A DNA stretch of 20,250 bases, taken from positions 1 to 20,250 of the forward strand of contig JAIRYX010000168.1 in NCBI GenBank assembly GCA_031267635.1. Direction: 5' to 3'. The notes beneath the pieces were generated by a model. It was not told where the DNA came from and ran no database searches. It saw only the letters and a list, made by a program, of their open reading frames with translations. The DNA is from Planctomycetaceae bacterium (GTDB lineage: Bacteria > Planctomycetota > Planctomycetia > Pirellulales > Thermoguttaceae). Positions within the stretch are counted from its first letter, which is position 1. The number at the start of each line of letters is the position of its first letter. The position numbers were made by a program, and so were the translations under genes. Positions 1 through 6,941 of the stretch are shown here, piece after piece.

Positions 1-2
1 CA

Positions 3-125
3 AAACTCATCCGCGTTCAGGATAACAAAGCTCAGTTTCAATTGAAAACCGGACAAACCACAACAATAAATATCAAGTCCTTTTCCGAAGCCGATCAAAA
101 GTTAATACGTCAGTTTGAGAAATAA
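3..125 (+). CDS. C-terminal end of a protein with an SHD1-like domain (partial)
   Basis: An open frame enters from the left edge and ends at TAA 123-125, giving 40 residues. The tail contains KTGQTTTINIKSFSEADQKL, which follows the pattern of the SLA1-homology-1 (SHD1) like domain often found at the ends of planctomycete secreted proteins: a short beta segment, then a polar 'S-x-x-D-Q-x-x-I' helix. The start and most of the protein lie outside the window, so its overall function cannot be given. The assignment rests on this short pattern and is tentative. The coding frame itself is supported by the natural stop followed by non-coding AT-rich sequence. Confidence 0.5.
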   Translation, partial: KLIRVQDNKAQFQLKTGQTTTINIKSFSEADQKLIRQFEK

Positions 126-202
126 AAATCATCGCTTGACATAATGATCGGTTTTATTTTTATATACTCCTCAAAATTTAAAAATCGGCTTTCATCAAAA
201 AA

Positions 203-240
203 AGGACATGAGAGACAAAAGAGACTTTTAGGACGTGATG
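203..240 (+). repeat. Dispersed GGACAT/GAGACTTT intergenic repeat, copy 1
   Basis: This is a roughly 38-bp segment reading aaaGGACATgagagACAAAAGaGACTTTtaGGAC. Related copies occur at 5709-5746 on the same strand and at 10291-10329 on the opposite strand. It lies in a non-coding gap downstream of the SHD1-like gene. Its role is unknown. Confidence 0.5.
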
Positions 241-293
241 AACGATCAACCCTGTCTGTCTTAAAAGTCGAAATCTCAAGTGGGGGAGTAATA

Positions 294-394
294 TACTCAT
301 TGCACTTGAGTTTTCGGTTTTATGGATGGATTTCAAACTGGATTTTACGGTATAACGATGCCAATGAAAACCGAAATTTCAAGGGCAAAAAGTA
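294..394 (+). mobile_element. 101-bp MITE-like element (TACT family), copy 1
   Basis: The element has terminal inverted repeats of about 29 bp. The left end is TACTCATTGCACTTGAGTTT and the right end is its imperfect reverse complement, ending in AAAAGTA. It is flanked by TA on both sides (292-293 and 395-396), as for elements that duplicate a TA target. It is the same length as the copy at 13309-13409 and nearly identical to it. It has no coding capacity and must have been moved by a transposase in trans. The TA duplication suggests an IS630/Tc1-mariner-type enzyme, which is an inference. It fills the gap between two gene ends, 56 bp beyond the 3' end of the TPR gene. Confidence 0.75.
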
Positions 395-450
395 TATCTG
401 TTTGTGTCAAAGCGTTACGTTTCAGCGAGATTTATGAAGTTGTTCAAGTA

Positions 451-1815
451 TCACTGCATTTTTTTTTCAAATTCACAAGCTTGCGCGTAATCGGCAGCGG
501 ATTCTTCTTTGAGACCAAGTGATTCGTAAACGATGGCACGGTTGCGATATGCTAAGCTGTTAGACGGGTCAAGTGAAATCGTTTTTGTTAAGTCGGCGAC
601 GCTGTTTGCTGTATCACCTAATAAACGATAAATCACGCCGCGATTCAAATACGCCGCCGTGTACGATGGGTTTAATTCAATCGCTTTACTGTAGTCGTCA
701 AACGCTTCCGGCTGTTTTCCCTGTTTAGCGTAAGCGACGCCGCGAAGACAATAGCCACCCGCATATTTGGGAAAAAGCGTGATCAATTTTGTATAAGCGT
801 CAATTGCTCCTTCAAGATTGTTCAACATACCGTAAATGATTCCAAGTTGATAATAACTCTCGTAAAACTGCGGATTGACTACAATCGCGGTATTCGCATC
901 TTCCAGCGAACCGGGTAAATCGTTCAGCAACACTTTTGCCTGGCTTCGACGCACCAGATAAATCGCGTCTTCTGGAGCAAGACGTATCGCTTCATCAAAA
1001 TCTTTCAATGCCGCTCTGTTCCAGCGTTTTTGCAAATACACTGTTCCGCGATTGCCGTATGCTTTCGACTTCAACGGATTGATCTGAAGGACTTGCGTGT
1101 AATCCTGGATGGCAAGGTCGTATTGTTTCTGTTTAAAATGAATCAATCCGCGATTCATATACGCGCGATAATCGTCCGGCTTGATAGCAATCACTTGATC
1201 GTATTCCTGAATCGCTTCGTCAAGTTGTTCCATCATTTCAAACACGTTTCCGCGATTGCCATGCGCGACAATATGGTCGGGCTTGAAATGAATTGCCGTG
1301 CTATAATCATTCAATGCATTGGGAAATTCCTGACGTTCCACGTAAATGTCGCCTCGTGCAACATAAAAATCCGGATCGTCCGGTTGGCAGGCAATCGCGT
1401 GATTGTAATCGTCAAACGCTTCTTGAAACTGCCCCATCCGCCGTCGCAAATTCCCGCGATTGAACAAGGCAGTTGCGTAATCCGGTTTCAATTCAACGGC
1501 TTTATGAAATTCGGCGAGAGCTTGTTCTAAACGATTTTGTTTTTTGAGCAAACAACCGCAATTATAATGAATAACCGCTTCGTCCGGCGATATTTCGAGG
1601 ATTTTTTCGTAACATTCAATCGCTTCATCAAGCCGTTCCAAACCTTGTAATGCAATCGCGCGTCCAAAAAGAATTTCAGCGGAATCGGCAGAATCTTCGT
1701 CAACATTTTCGGGTAAAAGAGTATACGCATCTTCAAATCTTTGCTGTTTCAGAAGCTGTAATGCTTCCCACACTCGACTGCCATCTCGGTTTGTTAATTG
1801 TGATTTTTTTGTCAT
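451..1815 (-). CDS. TPR-repeat protein (12 tandem tetratricopeptide repeats)
   Basis: The protein has 454 residues and is almost entirely tetratricopeptide repeats. After a ~45-residue helical lead-in there are twelve consecutive 34-residue units running to the C terminus. Each shows the TPR pattern of a small residue at position 8 (usually in NRG), Y/F near position 24, and A/I/P at positions 27 and 32, with typical endings such as AIELNPSY. TPR arrays form a superhelical scaffold for protein-protein contacts. No catalytic domain, signal peptide or membrane segment is visible, so a cytoplasmic adaptor role is inferred and the partner is unknown. The ATG at 1815 is the first in frame and begins MTKKSQLTNRDGS; the ribosome binding site is weak. 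It is transcribed alone, away from the divergent gene at 2159. Confidence 0.9.
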   Translation of the reverse strand: MTKKSQLTNRDGSRVWEALQLLKQQRFEDAYTLLPENVDEDSADSAEILFGRAIALQGLERLDEAIECYEKILEISPDEAVIHYNCGCLLKKQNRLEQALAEFHKAVELKPDYATALFNRGNLRRRMGQFQEAFDDYNHAIACQPDDPDFYVARGDIYVERQEFPNALNDYSTAIHFKPDHIVAHGNRGNVFEMMEQLDEAIQEYDQVIAIKPDDYRAYMNRGLIHFKQKQYDLAIQDYTQVLQINPLKSKAYGNRGTVYLQKRWNRAALKDFDEAIRLAPEDAIYLVRRSQAKVLLNDLPGSLEDANTAIVVNPQFYESYYQLGIIYGMLNNLEGAIDAYTKLITLFPKYAGGYCLRGVAYAKQGKQPEAFDDYSKAIELNPSYTAAYLNRGVIYRLLGDTANSVADLTKTISLDPSNSLAYRNRAIVYESLGLKEESAADYAQACEFEKKMQ

Positions 1816-2158
1816 AACTCTTGTTCTAATAGCCCGAACCTTTTATTTGTACTTTTGAGAAAATTCGTACAATCGTTAATATCAAAGCGTTTTTATAAGT
1901 AATGATAACAACACCGTAAAAACTATAGCATAAAATCAACGGTTTCTGCGGATTTTTAAAGATTTTCTATTTTGGTGTAATGTATAATTTTTCAAACGTG
2001 CATGTTTCTTTTTTTATGAAAAAAAGACGTTAGCAACAAGAAGAATACTGTCTTAAAAACGAATGTTCAAATGAGATGAGTATAAAGCTTCGCATTTTTT
2101 CGTAGTAAATTAAGAATTTTTATTGACTGTTTGAGTTAATTTAACGTTACGTGATGTT
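1816..2158. other. Intergenic region between divergent genes
   Basis: This 343-bp AT-rich spacer separates the TPR gene (-) from the membrane-anchored protein gene (+). It must hold both promoters. I saw no convincing -35/-10 pair with correct spacing, and no palindrome or RNA gene. A TTGACT hexamer occurs at 2123-2128 without a good partner. Confidence 0.4.
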
Positions 2159-2857
2159 ATGATTTCCATTTTTTTTCTCTTCGCCAATTTTCTGGCGATG
2201 GGGCTTGGCGTTTGGTTGGCGATTCGTCAGAAAGAACAGTTGCGTGTCGTGAAAACGTTTGACATGAAAGCCGACAATCCACAACCGATGACCGCCAAAA
2301 CATCAACGCTGGAAACAGCAGCGTCTTTAATGCCGGAATATCAGTCGGAATCTCAAACGATGGAAACGTGGCGTCCTCAGCCGAAAGAAAGTCACGAAAA
2401 TTTTGAAGGATCTCTCGAAATTACCACGCAAAACAATTCGGAAATTTTTGCGCAACACCCAAGTGGAATTTTCGATTTGTCTGATTTTATGGGAAATTCT
2501 GTCGTATCTCAACCTCCAGCAACGGAATTTGCAGAAAAAGAACCCGACGAAACATTGGGTGTTGAACCGGTTGAAAAGAACATTCCAAACGAATCTGACG
2601 TTGTGTCGGGGTTCGAAACTTCACCGTTTTCAACTTCAACGACAACGATTGAAAACATTGTTGAAATGATTCAGAAATTGGACGTATCGGGGAAATTTTC
2701 AGGAATTGCGTCGCAGTTGCAGGAAATTCACGACTTAATGGCAACGCCGGATGAAAAATATTATGTTTCGGAAGATGCTGAATTTTTCATTACACCGAAG
2801 GAATCGCCGTTTGTCAGCACAATGTTTTGCCGTCCTGTCGTCGGCGGAAAGAAATAA
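2159..2857 (+). CDS. Hypothetical protein with an N-terminal membrane anchor
   Basis: The product is 232 residues. Residues 1-22 (MISIFFLFANFLAMGLGVWL followed by AI) form one hydrophobic segment, then RQK, which predicts a single N-terminal transmembrane anchor with the rest in the cytoplasm. The remainder is acidic and low in hydrophobic content, rich in E, S, T, P and Q, with no recognisable domain. A more structured stretch (around 165-195, IENIVEMIQKLDVSGKFSGI) may be a helix. I do not recognise the family. It converges on the methyltransferase gene, with only 21 bp between the two 3' ends. The ATG at 2159 is favoured because it places the hydrophobic segment at the extreme N terminus. 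Confidence 0.7.
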   Translation: MISIFFLFANFLAMGLGVWLAIRQKEQLRVVKTFDMKADNPQPMTAKTSTLETAASLMPEYQSESQTMETWRPQPKESHENFEGSLEITTQNNSEIFAQHPSGIFDLSDFMGNSVVSQPPATEFAEKEPDETLGVEPVEKNIPNESDVVSGFETSPFSTSTTTIENIVEMIQKLDVSGKFSGIASQLQEIHDLMATPDEKYYVSEDAEFFITPKESPFVSTMFCRPVVGGKK

Positions 2858-2878
2858 ATGAGTTTCAAAACGTTTCTT

Positions 2879-3484
2879 TTAATCGTTTGACGCTTTTTCC
2901 TTTTCCCAAGCCATGAGAGCCGTTTTTACAGCAATTCCCCATCGATAACCGCCGATGCCGCCTGACAAGCGAATGACGCGGTGGCATGGAATCCAAAACG
3001 CGACCGGATTACGTCCCACTGCGTTTCCGACTGCACGCGGTGCTTTGGGGTTGCCGATCTTTTTCGCAATTTCACTGTAAGTGGAAAGTTCGCCCATCGG
3101 AATTTTCAGGAGTGATTTCCAAACTTTGAGTTGAAAATCGGTGGCATTTAAATGCAGTAAGATTTTCAACGGTTGGAACGGAACGTTTGGGGAAAAGAGT
3201 AAAGCGTTGTGCTGAATCTCATCCGATTTTTTTTGATACGTCGCATGAGGAAAGCGGCTTTTCAAATCGTCGAGAGCTTGTTTTTCATTGTCTTCAAACG
3301 CCAAAAAACAAACGCCTTTTGCGGTGGACGCAACCATCAACTTTCCAAAAGGGCTTTCTGCCATACTGTAATTGATCGCGAGATTTTTTCCGCCGTTTTG
3401 ATATTCGTCAAACGCCATTCTTTCGATTTGCACAAAAGAATCGTGAATAAGCCGGTCAATCGGAATTTTTTTTGGGGAAATCAT
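2879..3484 (-). CDS. ogt: Methylated-DNA--protein-cysteine S-methyltransferase (Ogt/Ada C-terminal type)
   Basis: This is a suicide DNA repair protein that transfers the alkyl group from O6-alkylguanine (and O4-alkylthymine) to its own cysteine. The active-site motif IPCHRV lies at residues 165-170 with the acceptor Cys167. It is preceded by RAVGNAVGRNP (the Asn hinge) and followed by GGIGGYRWG, with a K and a WE near the C terminus, as in the family. The winged-helix DNA-binding part (FQLKVWKSLLKIPMGELSTY, about 117-136) is intact. Residues 20-45 (ERMAFDEYQNGGKNLAINYS) resemble the linker that joins the AraC-like and methyltransferase halves of Ada, so this is the ~200-residue subfamily without the AraC/phosphotriester domains. 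It is probably a monocistronic housekeeping repair gene. Confidence 0.95.
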   Translation of the reverse strand: MISPKKIPIDRLIHDSFVQIERMAFDEYQNGGKNLAINYSMAESPFGKLMVASTAKGVCFLAFEDNEKQALDDLKSRFPHATYQKKSDEIQHNALLFSPNVPFQPLKILLHLNATDFQLKVWKSLLKIPMGELSTYSEIAKKIGNPKAPRAVGNAVGRNPVAFWIPCHRVIRLSGGIGGYRWGIAVKTALMAWEKEKASND

Positions 3485-3572
3485 TTGTTTTTGATAGACT
3501 CTTTAAAATTTGGTTTTGGACATTTGTTTATTTTTTTCTATTTTTTTGTAATGAACCCCGCGCCTTTAATAG

Positions 3573-3684
3573 TATACTTTACGCCGTCATGATATTGTAA
3601 TTTTTGAAGTTTTGAAATTCACCCCTCATGAACCCTGAATTTCAAAACTTCAAAAATTACAATATCATGACGGCGTAAAGTATA
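3573..3684. mobile_element. Perfect long inverted repeat (49-bp arms, 14-nt loop), MITE-like
   Basis: Bases 3573-3621 are exactly reverse-complementary to 3636-3684, and 3622-3635 form the loop. The ends read TATACTTTACGCC...GGCGTAAAGTATA. They can be read as a 108-bp element (3575-3682) with TACT termini flanked by TA duplications, the same terminal logic as the 101-bp elements at 294 and 13309. It lies about 90 bp upstream of the ogt start and beyond the 3' end of the GTPase-FGE gene. A transcript crossing it would fold into a very stable hairpin and might terminate or be cleaved there. The perfect arms suggest recent arrival or continued conversion. Confidence 0.8.
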
Positions 3685-3719
3685 TCACCGACGCGAACGT
3701 TCGGCGAACGATAAATTTG

Positions 3720-3735
3720 CTCTCAATATTGAGAG
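3720..3735. repeat. 16-bp perfect palindrome CTCTCAATATTGAGAG
   Basis: The 16 bases equal their own reverse complement. They lie in the non-coding gap between ogt and the GTPase-FGE gene. No U-tract follows, so this is not an obvious intrinsic terminator. It could be a dimeric repressor site or chance. Confidence 0.4.
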
Positions 3736-3761
3736 AAGTTGTCATCCCGTTTGCCAATTTC

Positions 3762-3828
3762 TAACTTACAAAGTATCCGCTCCTACACTGCGCATCCGCT
3801 ACGTTTCGGGCAGATATTTTGTAAGTTA
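3762..3828 (-). terminator. Hairpin downstream of the GTPase-FGE gene
   Basis: TAACTTACAAAGTATC (3762-3777) pairs with GATATTTTGTAAGTTA (3813-3828), giving a 16-bp stem with one mismatch and a 35-nt loop. It begins 20 bp after the stop codon of the gene ending at 3848. It may serve as a transcript end or be another decayed small palindromic element. There is no clear T-run, so terminator function is uncertain. Confidence 0.4.
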
Positions 3829-3847
3829 TGGATAGACTTGCTACTGT

Positions 3848-5473
3848 TTATTTGTTTTCACCAACTAAGGACAAACGCAAGCCCAAGCTATCGCTCCTGC
3901 CCGTCGGCGCGTAGTCGTTCCGATCCGCCGACCGGCAGCCCCTGGCGTAGATGCCCCAGCCCCCGCCACGAAACACGCGGGTCGAACCATTAGACACCCC
4001 TACAGGATTGATTACGCTCTTGATCGGATAATCATCATACCAATCACTGCACCATTCCGAAACATTGCCGTGCATATCGTATAATCCCCAAGAGTTCGCT
4101 TTTTTTTGACCAACTGGATTGCTCTCGCCGCTACTACTGTTATTATACCACGCATAATTTTCCAATTGTTCCCACGAATCACCAAAGCTATAAGCTGTCG
4201 TACTTTCTGCACGGCAAGCGTATTCCCATTGTGCTTCCGTCGGTAACGAAAACCGATAACCGAACGAGGATATATTCAATGCGTTTAGCCGACTAATAAA
4301 CTTCTGACAATCATACCACGAGACACATTCCACTGGTAGCTGCTTTCCTTCAAAACGACTCGGATTGTCACCCATCACGCATTCCCACATCTGCTGCATT
4401 ACTTCCGTTTCCTGGATCCAGAAACCTTGACTTAAAGTGACTTGATGTTGTGTTTCATTACTCCTGCGATTTTCCTCCGATGATGGACTCCCCATCATGA
4501 ATTTTCCGGAAGGACACCAATGAAACGAATATTCAATGCCGTCCATTGTAAATTTCCACACGTCACCGGCTTGCGGATTTTTTGGCATTGAAACGCTCTT
4601 TAAATGTGGTTCATAAGGTAGATGTATTACAGCGCTTGTCTCAGTTTCCTTGATCAGACCATTGAAAACATTACTTACATATTGGTTACTTGCTGCAATG
4701 GCGATTTGTTGTTGGACTTTAGTAAGAACCCAATCAGAAAATTCCTCTAATCCGAAACTTGTAAAATTTGGCTTGGGTACGCGACGACGGCTTTCAGGAC
4801 AAATTTCCGTTTTATTCACCGCAGCAACCGGAAAAAGGTCGATTGACATATTACCGGATTGTCGCCCCACTCTCATTGCTTGCCAAAGAATACGCAATTT
4901 GTTTTTCACATAGTCTTCAAAACAACCGTGCTGTTCTTCCATCTCGGCTTGATACAAATCATAAGCCGTGAAAACAACGGCAATGTCTTGATGTTGTTTA
5001 TCCGCAGCATATATGTCGATAATGTCTTTGAGAATCAATTCGTTTTCCACCCGCTTGAATACTTCCGGCTCTCCAACAAAATCATCAAGGTTTACGACTA
5101 TGACAATAATGGATGAATTTGTCAAATAGTCAAGAACGCTACGTTCATGTTCGGACAAATTTGTATCGTTGCGTCTTTCATTGGAAAACAATGCTCGTAA
5201 ATCCTGCCCCGCAACGTCAAGAAGTTTAACGGGGTAAGCTACGTGGCCAATATACAAATCCCATTCCAATTCAAATTTTTTTCCTGGAGAAGTTGAAGGA
5301 AGCCATTCGCCGTTATTCAATGTAATCCATGCCTTTTCAACATATATTCCTGTATTGAAACCTTTGGAATAAAGATATGTGTCGCCCTGCTGGAACATTT
5401 TCTTTGCCCAAACGGTTGCTAATACGGTTTTACCAGAACCTTCAGTTCCTACGATAGCAATTTGTGACGTCAT
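3848..5473 (-). CDS. P-loop GTPase fused to an FGE-sulfatase/C-type-lectin-fold domain; candidate DGR variable protein
   Basis: The protein has 541 residues in two parts. The N-terminal ~255 residues are a P-loop GTPase-like domain: Walker A GTEGSGKT (9-16), a DVAG switch (86-89, LLDVAGQD) and a hydrophobic strand with NLDD (128-131). The C-terminal ~235 residues are a formylglycine-generating-enzyme (FGE/SUMF1) domain: MGSP (327-330), LPTEAQWEYACRAE (410-423), GLYDMHGNVSEWC (463-475) and VFRGGGW (500-506). The position matching one of the two FGE active-site cysteines is Ile508, with only Cys513 kept, so sulfatase-activating chemistry is unlikely and ligand binding is more probable. Residues 507-530 look like a DGR variable region. 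The combination suggests a signalling NTPase coupled to a diversifiable sensor, which is an inference. There is no signal peptide, so it is probably cytoplasmic. It appears to be a single-gene unit. Confidence 0.85.
   Translation of the reverse strand: MTSQIAIVGTEGSGKTVLATVWAKKMFQQGDTYLYSKGFNTGIYVEKAWITLNNGEWLPSTSPGKKFELEWDLYIGHVAYPVKLLDVAGQDLRALFSNERRNDTNLSEHERSVLDYLTNSSIIVIVVNLDDFVGEPEVFKRVENELILKDIIDIYAADKQHQDIAVVFTAYDLYQAEMEEQHGCFEDYVKNKLRILWQAMRVGRQSGNMSIDLFPVAAVNKTEICPESRRRVPKPNFTSFGLEEFSDWVLTKVQQQIAIAASNQYVSNVFNGLIKETETSAVIHLPYEPHLKSVSMPKNPQAGDVWKFTMDGIEYSFHWCPSGKFMMGSPSSEENRRSNETQHQVTLSQGFWIQETEVMQQMWECVMGDNPSRFEGKQLPVECVSWYDCQKFISRLNALNISSFGYRFSLPTEAQWEYACRAESTTAYSFGDSWEQLENYAWYNNSSSGESNPVGQKKANSWGLYDMHGNVSEWCSDWYDDYPIKSVINPVGVSNGSTRVFRGGGWGIYARGCRSADRNDYAPTGRSDSLGLRLSLVGENK
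3884..3955 (-). other. Candidate DGR variable region (VR) within the FGE domain
   Basis: This codes for residues 507-530 of the GTPase-FGE protein. Twelve codons at the expected ligand-contacting positions (507, 508, 509, 512, 517, 519, 520, 521, 525, 527, 528, 529) read GGC, ATC, TAC, GGC, GAT, AAC, GAC, TAC, GGC, AGC, GAT, AGC. All twelve can be derived from AAC or AAT by changing adenines only, the signature left by adenine mutagenesis from a template repeat rich in AAC codons. The segment is also more GC-rich than the rest of the gene. No template repeat or reverse transcriptase was found in the window, so the call is tentative. Confidence 0.5.
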
Positions 5474-5798
5474 CGGTGTTTCGTTTCTTTTTCAAATGTT
5501 AAAAAATTGTTAATAAAGAATTGAGAATAGGTTTACGAATGGAGAATGTTTCCCAAAATCGGGCGACGGCAAGCGTCACCCCTACAAAATACATTTTTCT
5601 CACGTTATGGAGTATAGCAACCATTATTTTTCTAAACCTTAATTTATACTTAATCTTTTCAAACAAAACATTTCTTTTCATGGAAAATCTTCGGTTTTCA
5701 TTCCCCAAGGGACATTAGTGACAAAAGGGACTTTGAGGACATGATATTGTGTTGTTTCGTGGAAAAAAAACAAGAAATAAGTTTTGAGAGATTTTTAT
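5474..5798. other. Intergenic region with degenerate repeat and small hairpin
   Basis: This 325-bp spacer lies upstream of the GTPase-FGE gene and contains no gene. It holds an imperfect GC-rich hairpin, GGGCGACG-GCAAG-CGTCACCC (around 5560-5580), followed by TACAAAA. It also holds a copy of the dispersed GGACAT repeat at 5709-5746. The promoter of the gene at 5473 must lie here but is not recognisable. Confidence 0.4.
5709..5746 (+). repeat. Dispersed GGACAT/GGGACTTT intergenic repeat, copy 2
   Basis: The core reads GGGACATTAGTGACAAAAGG then GACTTTGAGGACATGAT. It aligns over about 38 bp with 203-240 and with the reverse complement of 10291-10329. It is non-coding and of unknown function. 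Confidence 0.5.
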
Positions 5799-6608
5799 TC
5801 ATTTAATCGGAAAAATTACAGGAACATTAGCAACGTCGTGACCTTGTAAAACAACCGTTTGAGGAGCTTTACCGTCCCATTTCTTAATCGCTTCCAATTG
5901 CGCAACTCCGGGATTTTGTTGCATCGCTTCTCCGCGAACTTTAATCGCTTCCGCTTCGCCTTTCGCGGTTTCAATCGCTTGTTCCGCTTCGATTTTCGCT
6001 TTCGTTAACTCATTTGCTGCACGCAAACTGTCTTGCAACGCCACTTGTTTCCGCTCAATCGCCTGTTCATATTCTTCGCTGAAATCAAAATTCGCAATGA
6101 CAACATCCTGCACATCGACCATTTCTTTTAGGCGTTCACGGCACGCTTCAAGAACTTCGTCGCGCATTTTCTGGCGATTTTCGACAATCTTTTCCGCTTC
6201 GTATTTTGCAATACATTGTTTCAAAATTTCAAAAACGCGCGGCTTGATTTGTTCCAAATATTGTAAACCGACCGTCGAATAAACCGATATAGCTCGCTCT
6301 TTGGTCAAAATGGTAAGAATCGTAACGTCCGCTTCGACTTGCTGTAAATCTTGACTGTAACACGGCGTTCTTTCTTCCGTCCGTTGCACACGGCAATCTA
6401 GCGACACAACTTTTTGCCAAGGCGCAACAATATGCAACCCCGGCTCAAGCGTTTCACCGATAATTTTTCCGAATGACGTAACAATTCCAATATGTCCGAC
6501 ATCCACCGTGCGAATGCTCATAAAGAAAACGATGACAACGAACACCGCCAGAATCACGCCGACAAACGCTTTCGGCGATACGTTGTTTGAATTGATTGTT
6601 TTAGCCAT
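5799..6608 (-). CDS. Prohibitin/SPFH (band 7) family membrane protein
   Basis: The protein has 269 residues. Residues 13-32 form one transmembrane segment (FVGVILAVFVVIVFFMSI). The SPFH domain follows: RTVDVGHIGIVTSFGKIIGE, then ETLEPGLHIVAPW, typical of prohibitins, up to about residue 190. A long charged helical region rich in E, A, K and Q (about 185-235) is the expected coiled coil, with the hallmark EAEAIKVRGEAMQQNPGVAQ and ending AIKKWDGKAPQ. Members assemble into large ring-like membrane complexes that scaffold proteases and lipid microdomains; which partner applies here is not shown. The ATG at 6608 is preceded by a good GGAGC ribosome binding site (AAGGAGCAACC-ATG), one of the clearest in the window. 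It is probably transcribed alone. Confidence 0.93.
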   Translation of the reverse strand: MAKTINSNNVSPKAFVGVILAVFVVIVFFMSIRTVDVGHIGIVTSFGKIIGETLEPGLHIVAPWQKVVSLDCRVQRTEERTPCYSQDLQQVEADVTILTILTKERAISVYSTVGLQYLEQIKPRVFEILKQCIAKYEAEKIVENRQKMRDEVLEACRERLKEMVDVQDVVIANFDFSEEYEQAIERKQVALQDSLRAANELTKAKIEAEQAIETAKGEAEAIKVRGEAMQQNPGVAQLEAIKKWDGKAPQTVVLQGHDVANVPVIFPIK

Positions 6609-6941
6609 GGTTGCTCCTTAAATTCCAATGTAACAAATCTGTAAAAACCATAGATTATTGTAATATTTTATGGCAATATTACAACTTCCGCCTGTAATTG
6701 GAAATGCTTTATTGTCAATTTCCTCATAAATTTTATCATAAAATTACCTTAAAGTAAGGAGTATTTAAATTTGTAAAAATACAGAAACTTTTTTGATTAT
6801 TTCAAGTTTACCGATAAATCAGACGATGAAATTATTGAAAATCACTGGAGTTTTGTAAAAAAAATTCCGCGATGACGCGATAGCTGCCCGTTGATTGGCT
6901 TTTCGCAAGAAACCGTTTTCTTTTCCGATAGCGAGGTTGAC
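6609..6941. other. Divergent intergenic region with a 10-bp inverted repeat
   Basis: This AT-rich spacer lies between the prohibitin gene (-) and the lipoprotein gene (+). It contains TTGTAATATT (6658-6667) paired with AATATTACAA (6675-6684), a perfect 10-bp dyad with a 7-nt gap centred about 60 bp upstream of the prohibitin start. This is a possible operator or small hairpin; no regulator is implied by the sequence. No RNA gene was seen. Confidence 0.4.

Noticed and set aside
3739..3993. A possible template repeat for the DGR next to the variable region
   Set aside because: I looked for a second copy of the variable segment around 3690-3850 and elsewhere in the window and found none. The nearby hairpin is unrelated to it.
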